Of a stretch of DNA of 64,000 nt, positions 22,650 through 34,400 are shown one piece after another. Where the stretch lies: NCBI GenBank assembly GCA_947568835.1, contig OX387609.1, forward strand, positions 13,447,708 to 13,511,707, in the 5' to 3' direction. Under the pieces are notes generated by a model that was not told the DNA's origin, ran no database searches, and saw nothing but the letters and a program-made list of their open reading frames with translations. This DNA comes from Protonemura montana. Lineage: Eukaryota; Arthropoda; Insecta; Plecoptera; Nemouridae. How positions within the stretch are numbered: the first letter of the stretch is position 1; every line of letters begins with the position of its first letter. Both the position numbers and the translations under genes were made by a program.

Positions 22650-22910
22650 GTTCCAGGTTAGGTTAGGTTAGGTTAGGTTAGGTTAGGCTAGGTTAGGTTA
22701 AGTTAGGTTAGATTAGGTTAGGTTAGGTTAGGTTAGGTTAGGTTAGGTTAGGTTAGGTTACGTTAGGTTAGGTTAGGTTACGTTAGGTTAGGTTAGGCTA
22801 GGTTAGGTTTGGCTAGACATGGTTAGGTTAGGTTAGGTTAGTTTAGGCTAGGTTAGGTTAGGTTAGGTTAGGTTAGGTTTGGTTAGGTTAGGTTAGGTTA
22901 GGTTAGACAT
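22650..22910 (+). repeat. Interstitial (TTAGG)n array
   Basis: About 50 pentamers, reading TTAGG on the plus strand, with occasional GGTTAC, GGCTA and GGTTTGG variants. This is the arthropod telomere motif. It begins about ten bases after the tRNA-like array ends. Confidence 0.95.
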
Positions 22911-23169
22911 GGTGGATTCTGGTATGATCTAGACTGATGTGGCTCTCGTGGCAACTATGCCTGGTCTCTGCTCTCAACTGCGCATGCTCGCCTGGCAGGT
23001 TGCAATGTTTGTATCGTGACGTCGTGATCTTCGCCGATCGTGACGACACCGCTGTGTTGTTGTTGTTTTTGTTGTTGTTGTTGGAAGGGGTGTGGTCCAC
23101 GTCACATGTCTGGCAACTAAAATCTGTGCCGTGTTGAGAATGAATCTGCTCAATTCACTTGTTTCTACT

Positions 23170-23475
23170 AATTATGCTGTGGTTATCATTGAGCTTCTTT
23201 CGCCTTGTTGCTTATCAACCTCACGACAGCATGGATTTGCGGAGGAATCCTGTTGTTCGAGTTGTACCGTCCTTCGGAAGGGACGTTAAGCCGTTGGTCC
23301 CCTTGGTCTTCGACAGGAGTAGGCTACGTGCCGCCACCGGGTTTCCCCTTCCTCCTTTCTACGCTAGGTTAGGTTCATCATCATCTTCATCATCAACCAC
23401 TCGTTCACCATTAGACCAGTGTCGCATAGCCAGATGTCAAAACAGTGCGTCGTCAAACACCACAAATAAATAAAT
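23170..23475 (+). mobile_element. Dispersed SINE-like element body
   Basis: Carries GCTTATCAACCTCACGACAGC, TTGTACCGTCCTTCGGAAGG, GGTCCCCTTGGTCTTCGACA, GGAGTAGGCTACGTGCCGCC and a 3' end AACAGTGCGTCGTCAAACAC followed by AAATAAATAAATA. Related copies at 40547, 41396, 44556 and 56515. Confidence 0.75.
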
Positions 23476-23479
23476 ATAT

Positions 23480-25391
23480 AAATAATTGACATCGCAGGAA
23501 TCTAGGGGTATCCAGGGGCTTGAAGCGGATGAATCTCTTTGCCTTGACGGTGATATTATTTTGGTAAGTTTAAGATTTGACCTTAAATAGATTAATGTAA
23601 GTCAAGAGTCTCCAGGTTTTCAGCTCCTGGTTACCATAGCAATGAGACACAACAAAATCAACAAGAGAAGGGGTGAACAGATTGAAAGCTTGTGTTTGAT
23701 ATAATTAAATACCAACTTCATCCACTAGCTTATTGTTAGCTTGGCAACCATGCGCTGTTGTTAACAGACTGTTAAATACTTAACGTGTAAGTTAAGAAGA
23801 AAATGAACGAGTTTGTTTGAAGTTTGGGAGTTACTCGTGCCTGGACGCTGAATAAAGAGGGCGCTGAAACAAAAGCTTGGGTCGTGACGTTACGATTAAC
23901 ATTCTGGGCCAAGCAGATCTCGGGTTAGCGTGCACTTGGGCGAACCTAGCGAGTAACGGCGAAAGGTTAGAATAGCGCTGTTGCATTAGGGCAGTAGCCG
24001 AGATTGGCAGCGTGGCCAGATGTGTTTTTTAAAGTTGTTTGCTGTTGAACGAAGCACTGTTTTTACATTGAGGCTCCAATATAAGGGTGAAAAGGCAGAA
24101 AGTGACCTGCTTCTGTTCAACACCACCTAGGATCGAGCAGCTTCTGAAGTTTAGGCGTTGTTTGAAATTGTAACGGATTTTAGTAACATCGCACGAAACC
24201 TGAACCTCATGTTATGTTAACATGCTGGTAAAAACATATTACTAGCCCATTAAAGTGCCTTTTTTAGGTTAAAATCAAAAAAATCTATTTTCACACAACT
24301 CTTGCCCAACTGCCGGTTTAAAATAAATAAAATAGTAATGAATTGATTTACTTTAGTTAACCGCTATTTTTCAAATTCCGCGCATGAATCTTCGGTCCCG
24401 GGACGCACGTTGCACAAATCGTCGAGTAGATGTCGCAGCGGTGTCAGGTCGCAAGAGAATGAACGTCAAAATAAGCACTGGTTTTTGTCATTCTTTGAAT
24501 TTAAAGTGAATTGTTATCAATAAAGCATATTGTACATTAGGTGAAGCGTGTTTCTTGAATTGTAAGTTACACTCTAGGTATTTATTTCTCTTATCCTGTA
24601 GCATATTGTCTTCTCCGTCTAGTTACGCTTTAGGTTGGGTTGGGTTCAATGCTTGACAATCAACATGAAAATGAAAGTTAGTTAATCAATGATTAGAGCA
24701 TGGAAATAATTATGCTATCCACCAGACCGAGTTCAAGCAATGTCAAACCGATGATATCTCTCTATTTCGTCATCGAAACAGTGCAATGGAGTGCTTCGCA
24801 GCACTTGAAAACCAGAGCTGAATTGTTTTTAAAGAATCACCGGAATACATATTGGCTCTGGCCTAGTTTGCGTAGCCCTTGGCCTTTGGATTGCTTAATG
24901 GTCTGAAACAACTTTGCCTTTCACTTGAGGACAAGATCTTGTTGCAAGTGCTCTTGCAGATGCACTTGTTTTGACCGATGTTTTTGTTTGTTCTCATCAA
25001 AATAGTGCTCTAGAAAATCTCTGCTTTGAAAATTCAGAGAATACAAGCTAAGTAATGTTACTTTTCATCAACTTAGTTACTTGGAACATTGTTTTGAGAA
25101 GCGATCTGATTTACTCTTGAGCTTCTAATGTCGCTGTGAAGTACTATCAAAGTGCTCTAGATATTAGAACGTTACAGACAGTTTACCATTCGAGTTTTAC
25201 TCGGAAAGTTTATCTACTTGTTGTCAATGTTTATCTTAACTAAGTGAACAGACAGCAAATCTGTTGCAGTCTCTACAGTAATTTTGCCAACTCCTGCATT
25301 TTATTCAACCGAGATCCACGTATTTAAACATTCCACTACGTTTGCTTGACAAGGGAGCGGATCGTGTGATTGTTGCTGATTCTGATTACAG
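23480..25391 (+). promoter_or_regulatory. Region upstream of MICU1
   Basis: No coding exon found. CpG-containing segments at 23880-24030 and 24380-24470 are the most promoter-like parts. The MICU1 promoter and any 5' untranslated exon should lie here, because a CAG acceptor precedes the first coding exon. Confidence 0.35.
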
Positions 25392-25404
25392 GCCCGGCCT
25401 TGCC

Positions 25405-25495
25405 ATGCTGCGCTGTCTATCCTTAGTCCGGGCAAATGCGTTGCCCACAACAACGCTGCAACGCTGGAGAACTCTTCCTCGGTACACAGCAATCG
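25405..25495 (+). CDS. MICU1: MICU1 exon 1, mitochondrial presequence
   Basis: An acceptor (GATTACAG) at 25384-25391 precedes 13 untranslated bases and the ATG. The exon encodes 30 residues with four Arg and no acid before RYTAIG, and ends in phase 1 at AATCG|gtgagt, which fits the next exon. It is too short and hydrophobic to be recognised by similarity alone. Confidence 0.8.
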
Positions 25496-28400
25496 GTGAG
25501 TTGCAATGTCTCAGACACATCTTGCTATGATGTTTAACAAGCTAAACATCTGGGAAAATTACTTGCCAAGATATATCAAGAGCGAAACATGATTTTTCAG
25601 TTAATTTTTTTTATTCAAAACAACGTGGTTTTTTCAAACTGAATTCTCAAGAAATGTGGGCTCTGAAAAATGTCCTAATGTTGGTAGATGGGACATTATT
25701 TTAGGGATAAATTGTCTAAATTAATCAAATCCATTGGCAGAATCAGATTTTGTAAATGAATTGAAAGTTGGTAAAGAGACACCTCTCATATGACTGTTCC
25801 CTTTATGCAGATACTCAGATTGCTTCAACTGGAAATTTTCAAATGTTGCTGAATTTAGAAAAATATTGAACAAATTTAAAATGTAATTCAGAAGCAATTC
25901 TTTGGAAAAGAAAGGGTAACAGCCACAGAAAGTACCAACCTCTGAGTACAAACAGTGAATCTCACTCTAAATAAACAAATATATAATTGCACACAAAGAG
26001 GTTATGTTGGGTTCATCGTACGGTTAAAAACTCAAAGCTTTAATTTAAACAGAACGACCGTAAAATAATGGTTTCTAGACTCATGTCTACCTCATCTTAA
26101 CTTAGCACTAGTTTTGATAAAAACTAATTGAACTGGGTTTTGAATGCTAAGCGGAGAACAACTAAATTTCCCAACGTTTGGTAACTTGCACCTGTTACTT
26201 TATCAAGGGTTAAAGCAGTCCTGACATTTCTACGATAACCCATTTTTTTTAAGTTTCTTTCAACGAACTTAAAACGTTTCTCGTTCCAAAGATAATTTAT
26301 TTTGGCAGCACGTTGGTAATTGTCCTACCGACTTTTTGTGACTTGTCTTTGAAAAAGAACTCAAACTTTCCCCGAGAACAAACTCCCTTTCACCGCCCCC
26401 TCTGTTTACTGTCGTGCAGGAATCCGAGGACAAAACCGCGACGAACGCGACAGAAACTCTCGCGGTTTCCGCAACTTTGGTCACCGGCCGGAAATCCTGC
26501 CAGTAGTTTCCCGGCTGTGGTACGGATTCATCGTCTTCGCCTTCATTGGCTGCTACGTTGACTGGGGCAGGTAAGAGACAACTTTCAACTAAGTCAGTCC
26601 ATTAGTTTTGAAATTATTCAAAATTAACAAACATTTTCAGATTTTGTGTAACCGTTGTGGAGTAGTACCGCCGGAAGCAAGTAATATTTTTTCACCAAAC
26701 TTTGCAAATATGTAAAATACATTAAAACTACTTGTAACTGTGAAGTTTTGAAGTCTATCGATATTTTCTTTCTCTTTTATCTCACGAATTTCCATCTTAA
26801 TTTTGCTAATGTTGCCTGATTCCAATGATCTACTTCACATTTTAACATTGCAAAATATCGCTACGCTCATCCAACAACTCAACTGAAAATGTATTTACAA
26901 AGCTGCGGTGTTGTTTAAATGGCGCCTGATCTCGTTGCACCGTTTCGTTATCCAGGTTCCGTCACTTCCTGTTCCCGCCCGTCGAGGCCGCCTCTAAAAA
27001 GGAGGAGTCAGAGGCGGAGTCAGATGAGGATGAGGAGGGAGAAGGAGGGGAGGTTGCCGCGCAAGACGGAGAAAAGAAGAAGAAGCTGCGAGAAAAGATC
27101 GGCTTCCGTGAGCGCAAGGTAATGGTCGTTCGGGAGAGAGGTTGGAGGGATGAAAGTTAAGCAACACTGCGCTGGGTCGGGTATTGGATGGGTGACCATC
27201 ATACACATGACCAGTTCTGTTCAGGAGAGAGGTTGGAGAGATGAAAGTTAAGCAACACCGCGCTGGGTCAGGTATTGGATGGGTGACCATCATACACGTG
27301 ACCAGTTCTGTTCGGGAGAGAGGTTGAAGGGATGAAAGTTAAGCAACACTGCGCTGGGTCAGGTATTGGACGGGTGACCGCCGGCAATCTCACGCTTCTC
27401 CGTTGCGCCAGATAATCGAGTACGAGAACCGCGTCCGCACGTTTTCAACTCCGGACAAGATCTTCCGCTACTTTGCGACGGTGCAGGTGGGGGGCGTGAC
27501 CGCAGGCGGGGAGCCGCAGGTGCTCATGACTCCGCACGACTTCCTGCGATCGATCACGCCCGGATGCCGACAGCCGGAGGGTACTTGACCTCTCAACTCT
27601 AACGCGTTGACCTCTAACCTAACTTTAAACTTAACCAAGCTAATCTAACCTTACTTTTTTGTCGCAATTAACGTAAATAACAGGCTTCTTTTTAAATAAA
27701 AACGCTGGTCTTTTGCGACGAATTTCCTCGGCTAGCAGCTTTTTGTCTGGAATTAACGAAGTGTTAATTAGCGTGTGCTAAGGAACGTGCTTGCGTCGGA
27801 GGGGATTTCATCCAACCTAGAACCGTTGAGTGTAGGTTATAGGTAGAGTTTCAACGTCAATGCTAAAGTCTCTGCGTGAAAGATGGCCGCCAAATGACTA
27901 CCTTACCGACAAAAATGCAGAGTACCGGAATATCACATTAAGTGGAGCCACTGTCGTATGAAATTTCATTTAGATATTTCTCGTAGGTTATCTTTTAAAT
28001 ATTGTTACGTGTTTATCAATCGTTGAGGTAAACATTGATGGAGATTTTTTGAGCATGAAAAGTCACAAAAGCGAGTTAACCTACGAGAAATATCAAAATT
28101 AAATTACGTATTACGTACATTTTTGTCGGTAAGGTAGTCATTTGGCGGCCATCTTTCACGCAGAGACTGTAACATTGACGTTGTTTCTCTACCTAGAACC
28201 TACACTCAACGCTATAACTGAAACATAACCTGTAAAGTGTGGTATTTCTTAAAGTGAGTCTTACAGTTGCCGAGCATGGATCAACGGCTTCACGTCTAAC
28301 CGCTTTTTATGTAACGATGTAACTCTGTGAATCTGTGGAACTAACTTTACGGAGAAAAGTGGTTTAGTAGAACTGTTGAGTTTAAAGGTAGCACAATTAG

Positions 28401-31400
28401 TGCAACTTTGTGTAACTTGAATCTGACTTTTCTTTAGATGCATTTAGGAAGCTTGAACTAGGTAATTGTTAAAATTTTGTGTGGTTCTTTTGTTTTGGAA
28501 AATTTTCACGACTGCTTTAACCCTTGAAAAAGTAACAGGTACAAGTTACGAAACGTCGGGAAATTTAGTTGTTCTTCACTTTGCATTCAAAACCCAGTTG
28601 AAATAGTTTTTGTCAAAACTAGTGCTAAGGTTAGATAAAGTAGATCTGAGTCTAAAAACTTTCATGATGTATTAGGATGAAATCTGATTTAAATTGCAAA
28701 CGCTTGCCATACGCGGGGTATTTTATTATTATAAACACTATAACCGTCTCAAAAATTGATGCCCAAACGGGGACTAAAAGGTGGAGATCGGGGTTCGAGT
28801 ACCCGTTTTGGCATCAATTTTTGAGACGGTTATAGTGTTCATAACAAGAAAATTCATGATGTATGTTCCGTTTCAGTGGACAGCATTATTTGCTACGCAC
28901 GTCTTCTCTAGCTTGCATCGAAACGGATTTCTCTGACAAAACCTCTTGATAAGCTCTAACCGAAGATACTACGAAAAGTTCATTGCTAACGTTGAGTGTG
29001 CAGGTTCTAGGTAGAGACAGAACGTTAATGTTACAGTCTCTGCGTGAAAGATGGCCGCTAAATGATTACCTTACCGACAAAAATGCAGAGTACTGGAACA
29101 TCACGTTAAGTGGAGCCACTGTCGTATGAAATTTAATTTTGATATTTATAGTAGGTTACTCACTTTTTAATATCGTTACGTGTATATCAATCGTCGAGGT
29201 AAAAACTGATGGAGATTTTTTGAGCATGAAAATTTAACATGAACGTTCTGCCTCTGCCTAGAACTCGCACACTCAACACCACTACTAAAAGGTCCACTAA
29301 CCTCACTAACCGCTTGTCCCCGTGCTTTGCTCGCTCCGTTGCCGCGGCAGATAACGGAGTACGAGAACCGCATGCGGCAATACTCGACTCCGGACAAGGT
29401 GTTCCGATACTTTGCAACGTTGCAAGTCACGCACGAACACGAACACGAGATATTCATGACGCCCGACGACTTCCTGCGTTCGATGACTCCGGGACTCAAG
29501 CAGCCTGACGGTACTCACTTCTTTGTTCAACGCCTTAGTTCAGGAGGTTAATGTTAGATTTTATTTTATTTTATTTTATTTTTATTTTATTTTGCAATCC
29601 AAGTATACATAGCTTGTATGTGTAAATCAGGTCCAGCACTTCAAAAATTATCACATATTATACAAGATTAATTTTCATTAAAAATTTAAGAATTCTTCTA
29701 AACTTTTAAAGTTAGATTATTAGATATTACAAAAATAATAGAAAAATTAAATCAAACGGATGTCTAAAAATACAACGCATTCAACGTCAAATTGAAGTTA
29801 CTCGAGTTTGACAGTTTGTGACGTGATATAGCGTCACTAGAATCAGAATGACTGTGATTATGCACAGCCTCTTGGTTCTACTCCTTGGAGATCTGTCATT
29901 CTCATCAAATACACTAAAATCGTCTCAAAAAGCCAGTGTCCAAGTAGCTCAATTGGTTAGAACAACACCCACGATAGGTTGAGATCGGGGTTTGAGTCCC
30001 CGTTTGGGCATCAATTTTTGAGACAGTTTTAGTGTTCATATTAATAAAAACGGATGTCGAAAGTTTGGGAAACACAGAGCTAGAGCAACGCGGAGAACAA
30101 AACCTGTCGATAATAATATTGCTGACAACTGCTTGGCGTGATGTAACGTTTAGCTGCTTGTCTGACCTAACCTAACCTAACCTAACCTAACCTAACCTAA
30201 CCTAACCTAACCTAACCTAACCTAACCTAACCTAACCTAACCTAACCTAAACTAACTGCACGTGGCTAGCAATGCATGCAGTTCCTATAGATAGACAAAT
30301 GACACTTAAAGATACATGTTTTACTAATATTCATCAGAAAATAATATTAACTAATTAGAAATCACTTCTGGTCTCTTTCTGCCATTCTGAAAGAAGCTAG
30401 CATATTCAAGTTGCTTGTCGTGGAATAATTCAAACTCTTAAAAGTAAGCGTCCATCAATTCCAGTGGAACTATTTGTAAATCAACTTAAAAGCAGTGAAT
30501 TATTTTCTAACAACGACCGAAGTAATTTACTGACCGTTGTTTGTGTTTCCCCAGGACTCGGCTTGGACCAATACAAACGCTACGATCCGAAGGTAAGTCA
30601 GCTTTGGCTCCTCCCCTTCCTGTCTTGCGTTAGGCAAGGATATGATGTCATCTGCGTAGGCAATTAACGTTAACAATGTGGCGGGACGTGCCTCTAATCT
30701 CGAACATGACTTGCCGCCAGATATCGAGGGAAATAGATCCGACTGCTTATCAGAACTACTTCGTACGAGTTCAATCAAACGTGAACAGAGAACGGCTCTT
30801 ACTGTTTGCCCCGAGATATCGTTGACTAAAAGCTGCCAGTACTTCATCGAGGGCCGATTTCACCAACGCCGTTTGAAACGCTCTTAAACGCCATCCAGGG
30901 GGGATTTTAACCGACGCGGTAATTTACTTTAAAACACAGATATTTTAATAATTGCATACGAAGAAACTAACACAACACACGAAGAACAAGAATAAAATAG
31001 TTTTTAACAATGTGTTTGGTTAGAAACGGAATACTTGGTGACTTGGAAATACAAACAAAATATCAATGGGACTTCTTACTTTGACCTCAAAATGACAGTT
31101 TAAATTTAAACCCCGTTCGTCCAGGTTCAAATATTAAACGGTGATTAGAGCAGTGAGATAATAGTGATGGCTGCTAAATAAAATTTATTTTATGTGACAG
31201 GACAAAGCCTTCCTGAATCATCACCAAATTCAAATTTATATTTACATCTTTTTTGTGCATTTATCTGAACATTTACTTTCAAATCTCTCAAAATTTTGGC
31301 TAAATGGGGAAAATCAATTTTGGCTTAAACCTACCTTAAACGTCGATTAAGCAAGATTTGAACAGCGTTGGTGAAATCGGCCCCGATTAAGGAAGATTGA

Positions 31401-34400
31401 GAAGTGTCTGCAGTTAGTCCCGTACCTAATTAAATGAGTTGTTTCTGTGCAAACCAGTGGTAAGATAATTTAGGTTAGGTTAGGTTATATGAGGCCTGTA
31501 AACACCTGCTATGCTTGCCTTTAATAAAACTAGTGAGATGACATCGTTTACCAGTTTAAGCTTGCACATCATGAAGCACTGGTACAGCAGCTCTGTGCAG
31601 CTTCTAAATAAATGTATAATACATTAAATAAACTCTGTGCTGTAAAATGCATCGCAGTACAGATGCACTGATTCCCCTCGGCTTGCAGCTTCACCCATCT
31701 TGAGCCCCTTTCAGACTTCTCTCTCTCTCTCACACACTCGCCCGAACGCATCGTTCCGAAATCGACAATCGAACACAAAACTGTGCCAATAATTGCGGGG
31801 TTTTTGATTTCCCCGACAATTCCCTCGTGAAATCACTAGAAAAACTAAAAATCATGCAACCAACGTTCTTATCTATCCAAGATAGTACAGGATTCGAGGA
31901 AAAGTGACAGACAGTTCAGTCCATGTGGCCGTTGAATAAGCATCTTATTCCAGAGTTGATAAGAACTCGTCCAAAGGAGTCAACTTAACCTCTTTCTCCT
32001 TGAGGGGATCCTTTATCCCACCACTCGAAGCTGGACTCTGTGTGCCAGGATAGCTCAGCTGGTAGAGCACCCGACCGGCAATTGGGAAGTCCCGGGTTCG
32101 TATCCCGGTTCAGTCGCTCGTTTTTTCCAGTCGAGCTTCAGTTCTAACCGCAGCAATTTAACAATAATGCTACAGAAATACCTTATATTTGCTTCATGTC
32201 GATTTGTTACCATAATTAATTGCCATACCAACAATTGTTTCATATCGCTTTGAAAGCTCTCTTTTCCACTTTGCTTATCATGTGAATAACGCAAGTAATT
32301 TACGGCAACGTTGGTTCAGTCTTGCAGCCTTGATTAAAACAACAACCTTTTATACGTTGACAAAATCCTATGCGTGCTCTTTTCGACCTGGGTGTTAAAA
32401 AAAAGCGCAGAGATAATCGGTGCGATGTGTTCGGGTTCCCTGTAAACACCCCGCTGTGTTGTTCGTTGTTCGTTGTCTCTTCGTTCACTCTTCTTGCCCT
32501 CTCGCGGAAGCAGTGCCACAATGAGGTATTTAATCTTCACTAACTTTCTTAGCAAACGCAACTCTCTCTCTCTATTGTTTTGATGCTGGGTTCGAAGGTC
32601 AGGTTGTACCAAAATCTTAACCGCCAGTTGAAGTGTTGATATTATTGCCATGACGACTTCCAATCACATGCAGTGAAATTCAGATGTTTCTGGGAGTTAG
32701 AGATCCAACTTATGGTTCAAAATTTTGTTGAAACTGTTGCCACGACGACTTTCAATCACATGCAGTGAAATTCAGATGTTTCTGGGAGTTAGAGATCCAA
32801 CTTATGGTTCAAAATTTTGTTGAAACTGTTGCCATGACGACTTCCAATCACATGCAGTGAAATTCAGATGTTTCTGGGAGTTAGAGATCCAACTTATAGT
32901 TCAACATTTTGGTAAAACCTAACCTAACTCTCTCTATGTGCTAGAAATCTTTGCTTGTACAACTGTTCTTGATTCTATGAAACTAGAGCTGTGTTTGACT
33001 CCAGCTTTCTTTGTGTCTTGAATTCTATTTTGTTCAGTGGTTTTGCCCGATGCGGCAAATGCTGTACGAAACACCAATTGTTTTCTTTGCTACCTTACCT
33101 TAAGCACGAATAATCACAACCTAACGCATGTTTAACAAATGTTCAAAAGCATAACGACTCTAAATATTAAAATGTAGAGAATCTATGTCCCCTGCTGATT
33201 ATTTTACTTCTCTCCATTATATTTGTGAAGGCTTTACCTAGCGTTGCATTATCCTGCTATCTTCTCACTGGACCTGTGACTTTCTTTCAGTAGAATGGAA
33301 TGATATGAAATGGTCAGTTGTTCTATAGGAGCTAACGATGGAACAAATAAAGGTTTCTCCTCTCATTCGATTCCATTACAGTGAAAACAAGTTACAGAAT
33401 CACTCTCCTGGACTCTGAAAAGTGCCAGACAAAGCAAACAAATGTCGATCCGCATGTTCATGTTCGGGAGAGTTGCATGAACGTAGAACACTCAGTCTTT
33501 ACACGCCACACCACACTCGGCAGCCTCATCATATGTAGTCATCCAGGTATCACGTTCACGCTTCGCTTGTCCCTGGCAATAGCCGTCCGTTGGGATCACC
33601 TAACCTCAAAACATAAGCTGGACTGACTTAACCTTAAAACACAAGTTAAACACAACTCGGGTTACCTTCAGGTGGGCCGTTCTTCGGCTATGGGTTTCAC
33701 CACTTGGATGAGATTAGATAAAATGAGATTTCCTTTTTTTTTCACTGATGTGATCAATGACACGAATAAAGGTTTCTCATTTAATTTCATTTTACTGGAA
33801 GAAAGTTACAAAATTTCACTCCAGGATCTTTTCTAGGCTAGACGATCTTCATTACAGACCATTGCCATGCGCTGAACAACAGGTTTTTGGCATTAAAACC
33901 ATTTGCCTGGCGTGGCATTTTGGAAAAAAGTCGTTGCCAGACGTGAAGCAAACACGCCCAGTTCAAGATCTCGTTTCACTGTACATTTTGTCTTCCACCG
34001 TCCCACGTCACCAAAATACAAAGACATTTAAATACATGCTTTTAAAACGATCACATAAACTTTCCTTATTTCTCAAAACTAGCGCTGTGAGTTTTATCAA
34101 GAGTTGCAATTCTTTGTCTAGCTGTGGTTCTTTAGGACCCTGTCCCACATGAGATGGATTTTATTATAGCTGCATCCCACATCTGTATCTTGTTTCTTCA
34201 CCCCACCCCGTGCATTGTGCTTGTGCATCGTGCACTTTTTGTCAAGATCGTCACGTTTTCTGTTTTCATCGATCTTCACGTTTGTCGTACGTCCCCTGAA
34301 TTTCGCGTGATCATTTATCGTCCAGGTTCACGTCCACCGCAGCTGTGTGCATATCACTGGTTGCTGTTGGTAGAGGACTGTAGTTAGATGATTGTCGAGT

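Noticed and set aside
29351..29510. Exon 4B as a dead duplicate
   Set aside because: Frame, both splice sites and the conserved YSTPDK and MTPDDF motifs are intact, so decay is not apparent.
32043..32118. Functional tRNA-Ala gene
   Set aside because: Two acceptor-stem mismatches and an atypical base at position 33; kept only as a tRNA-like feature.
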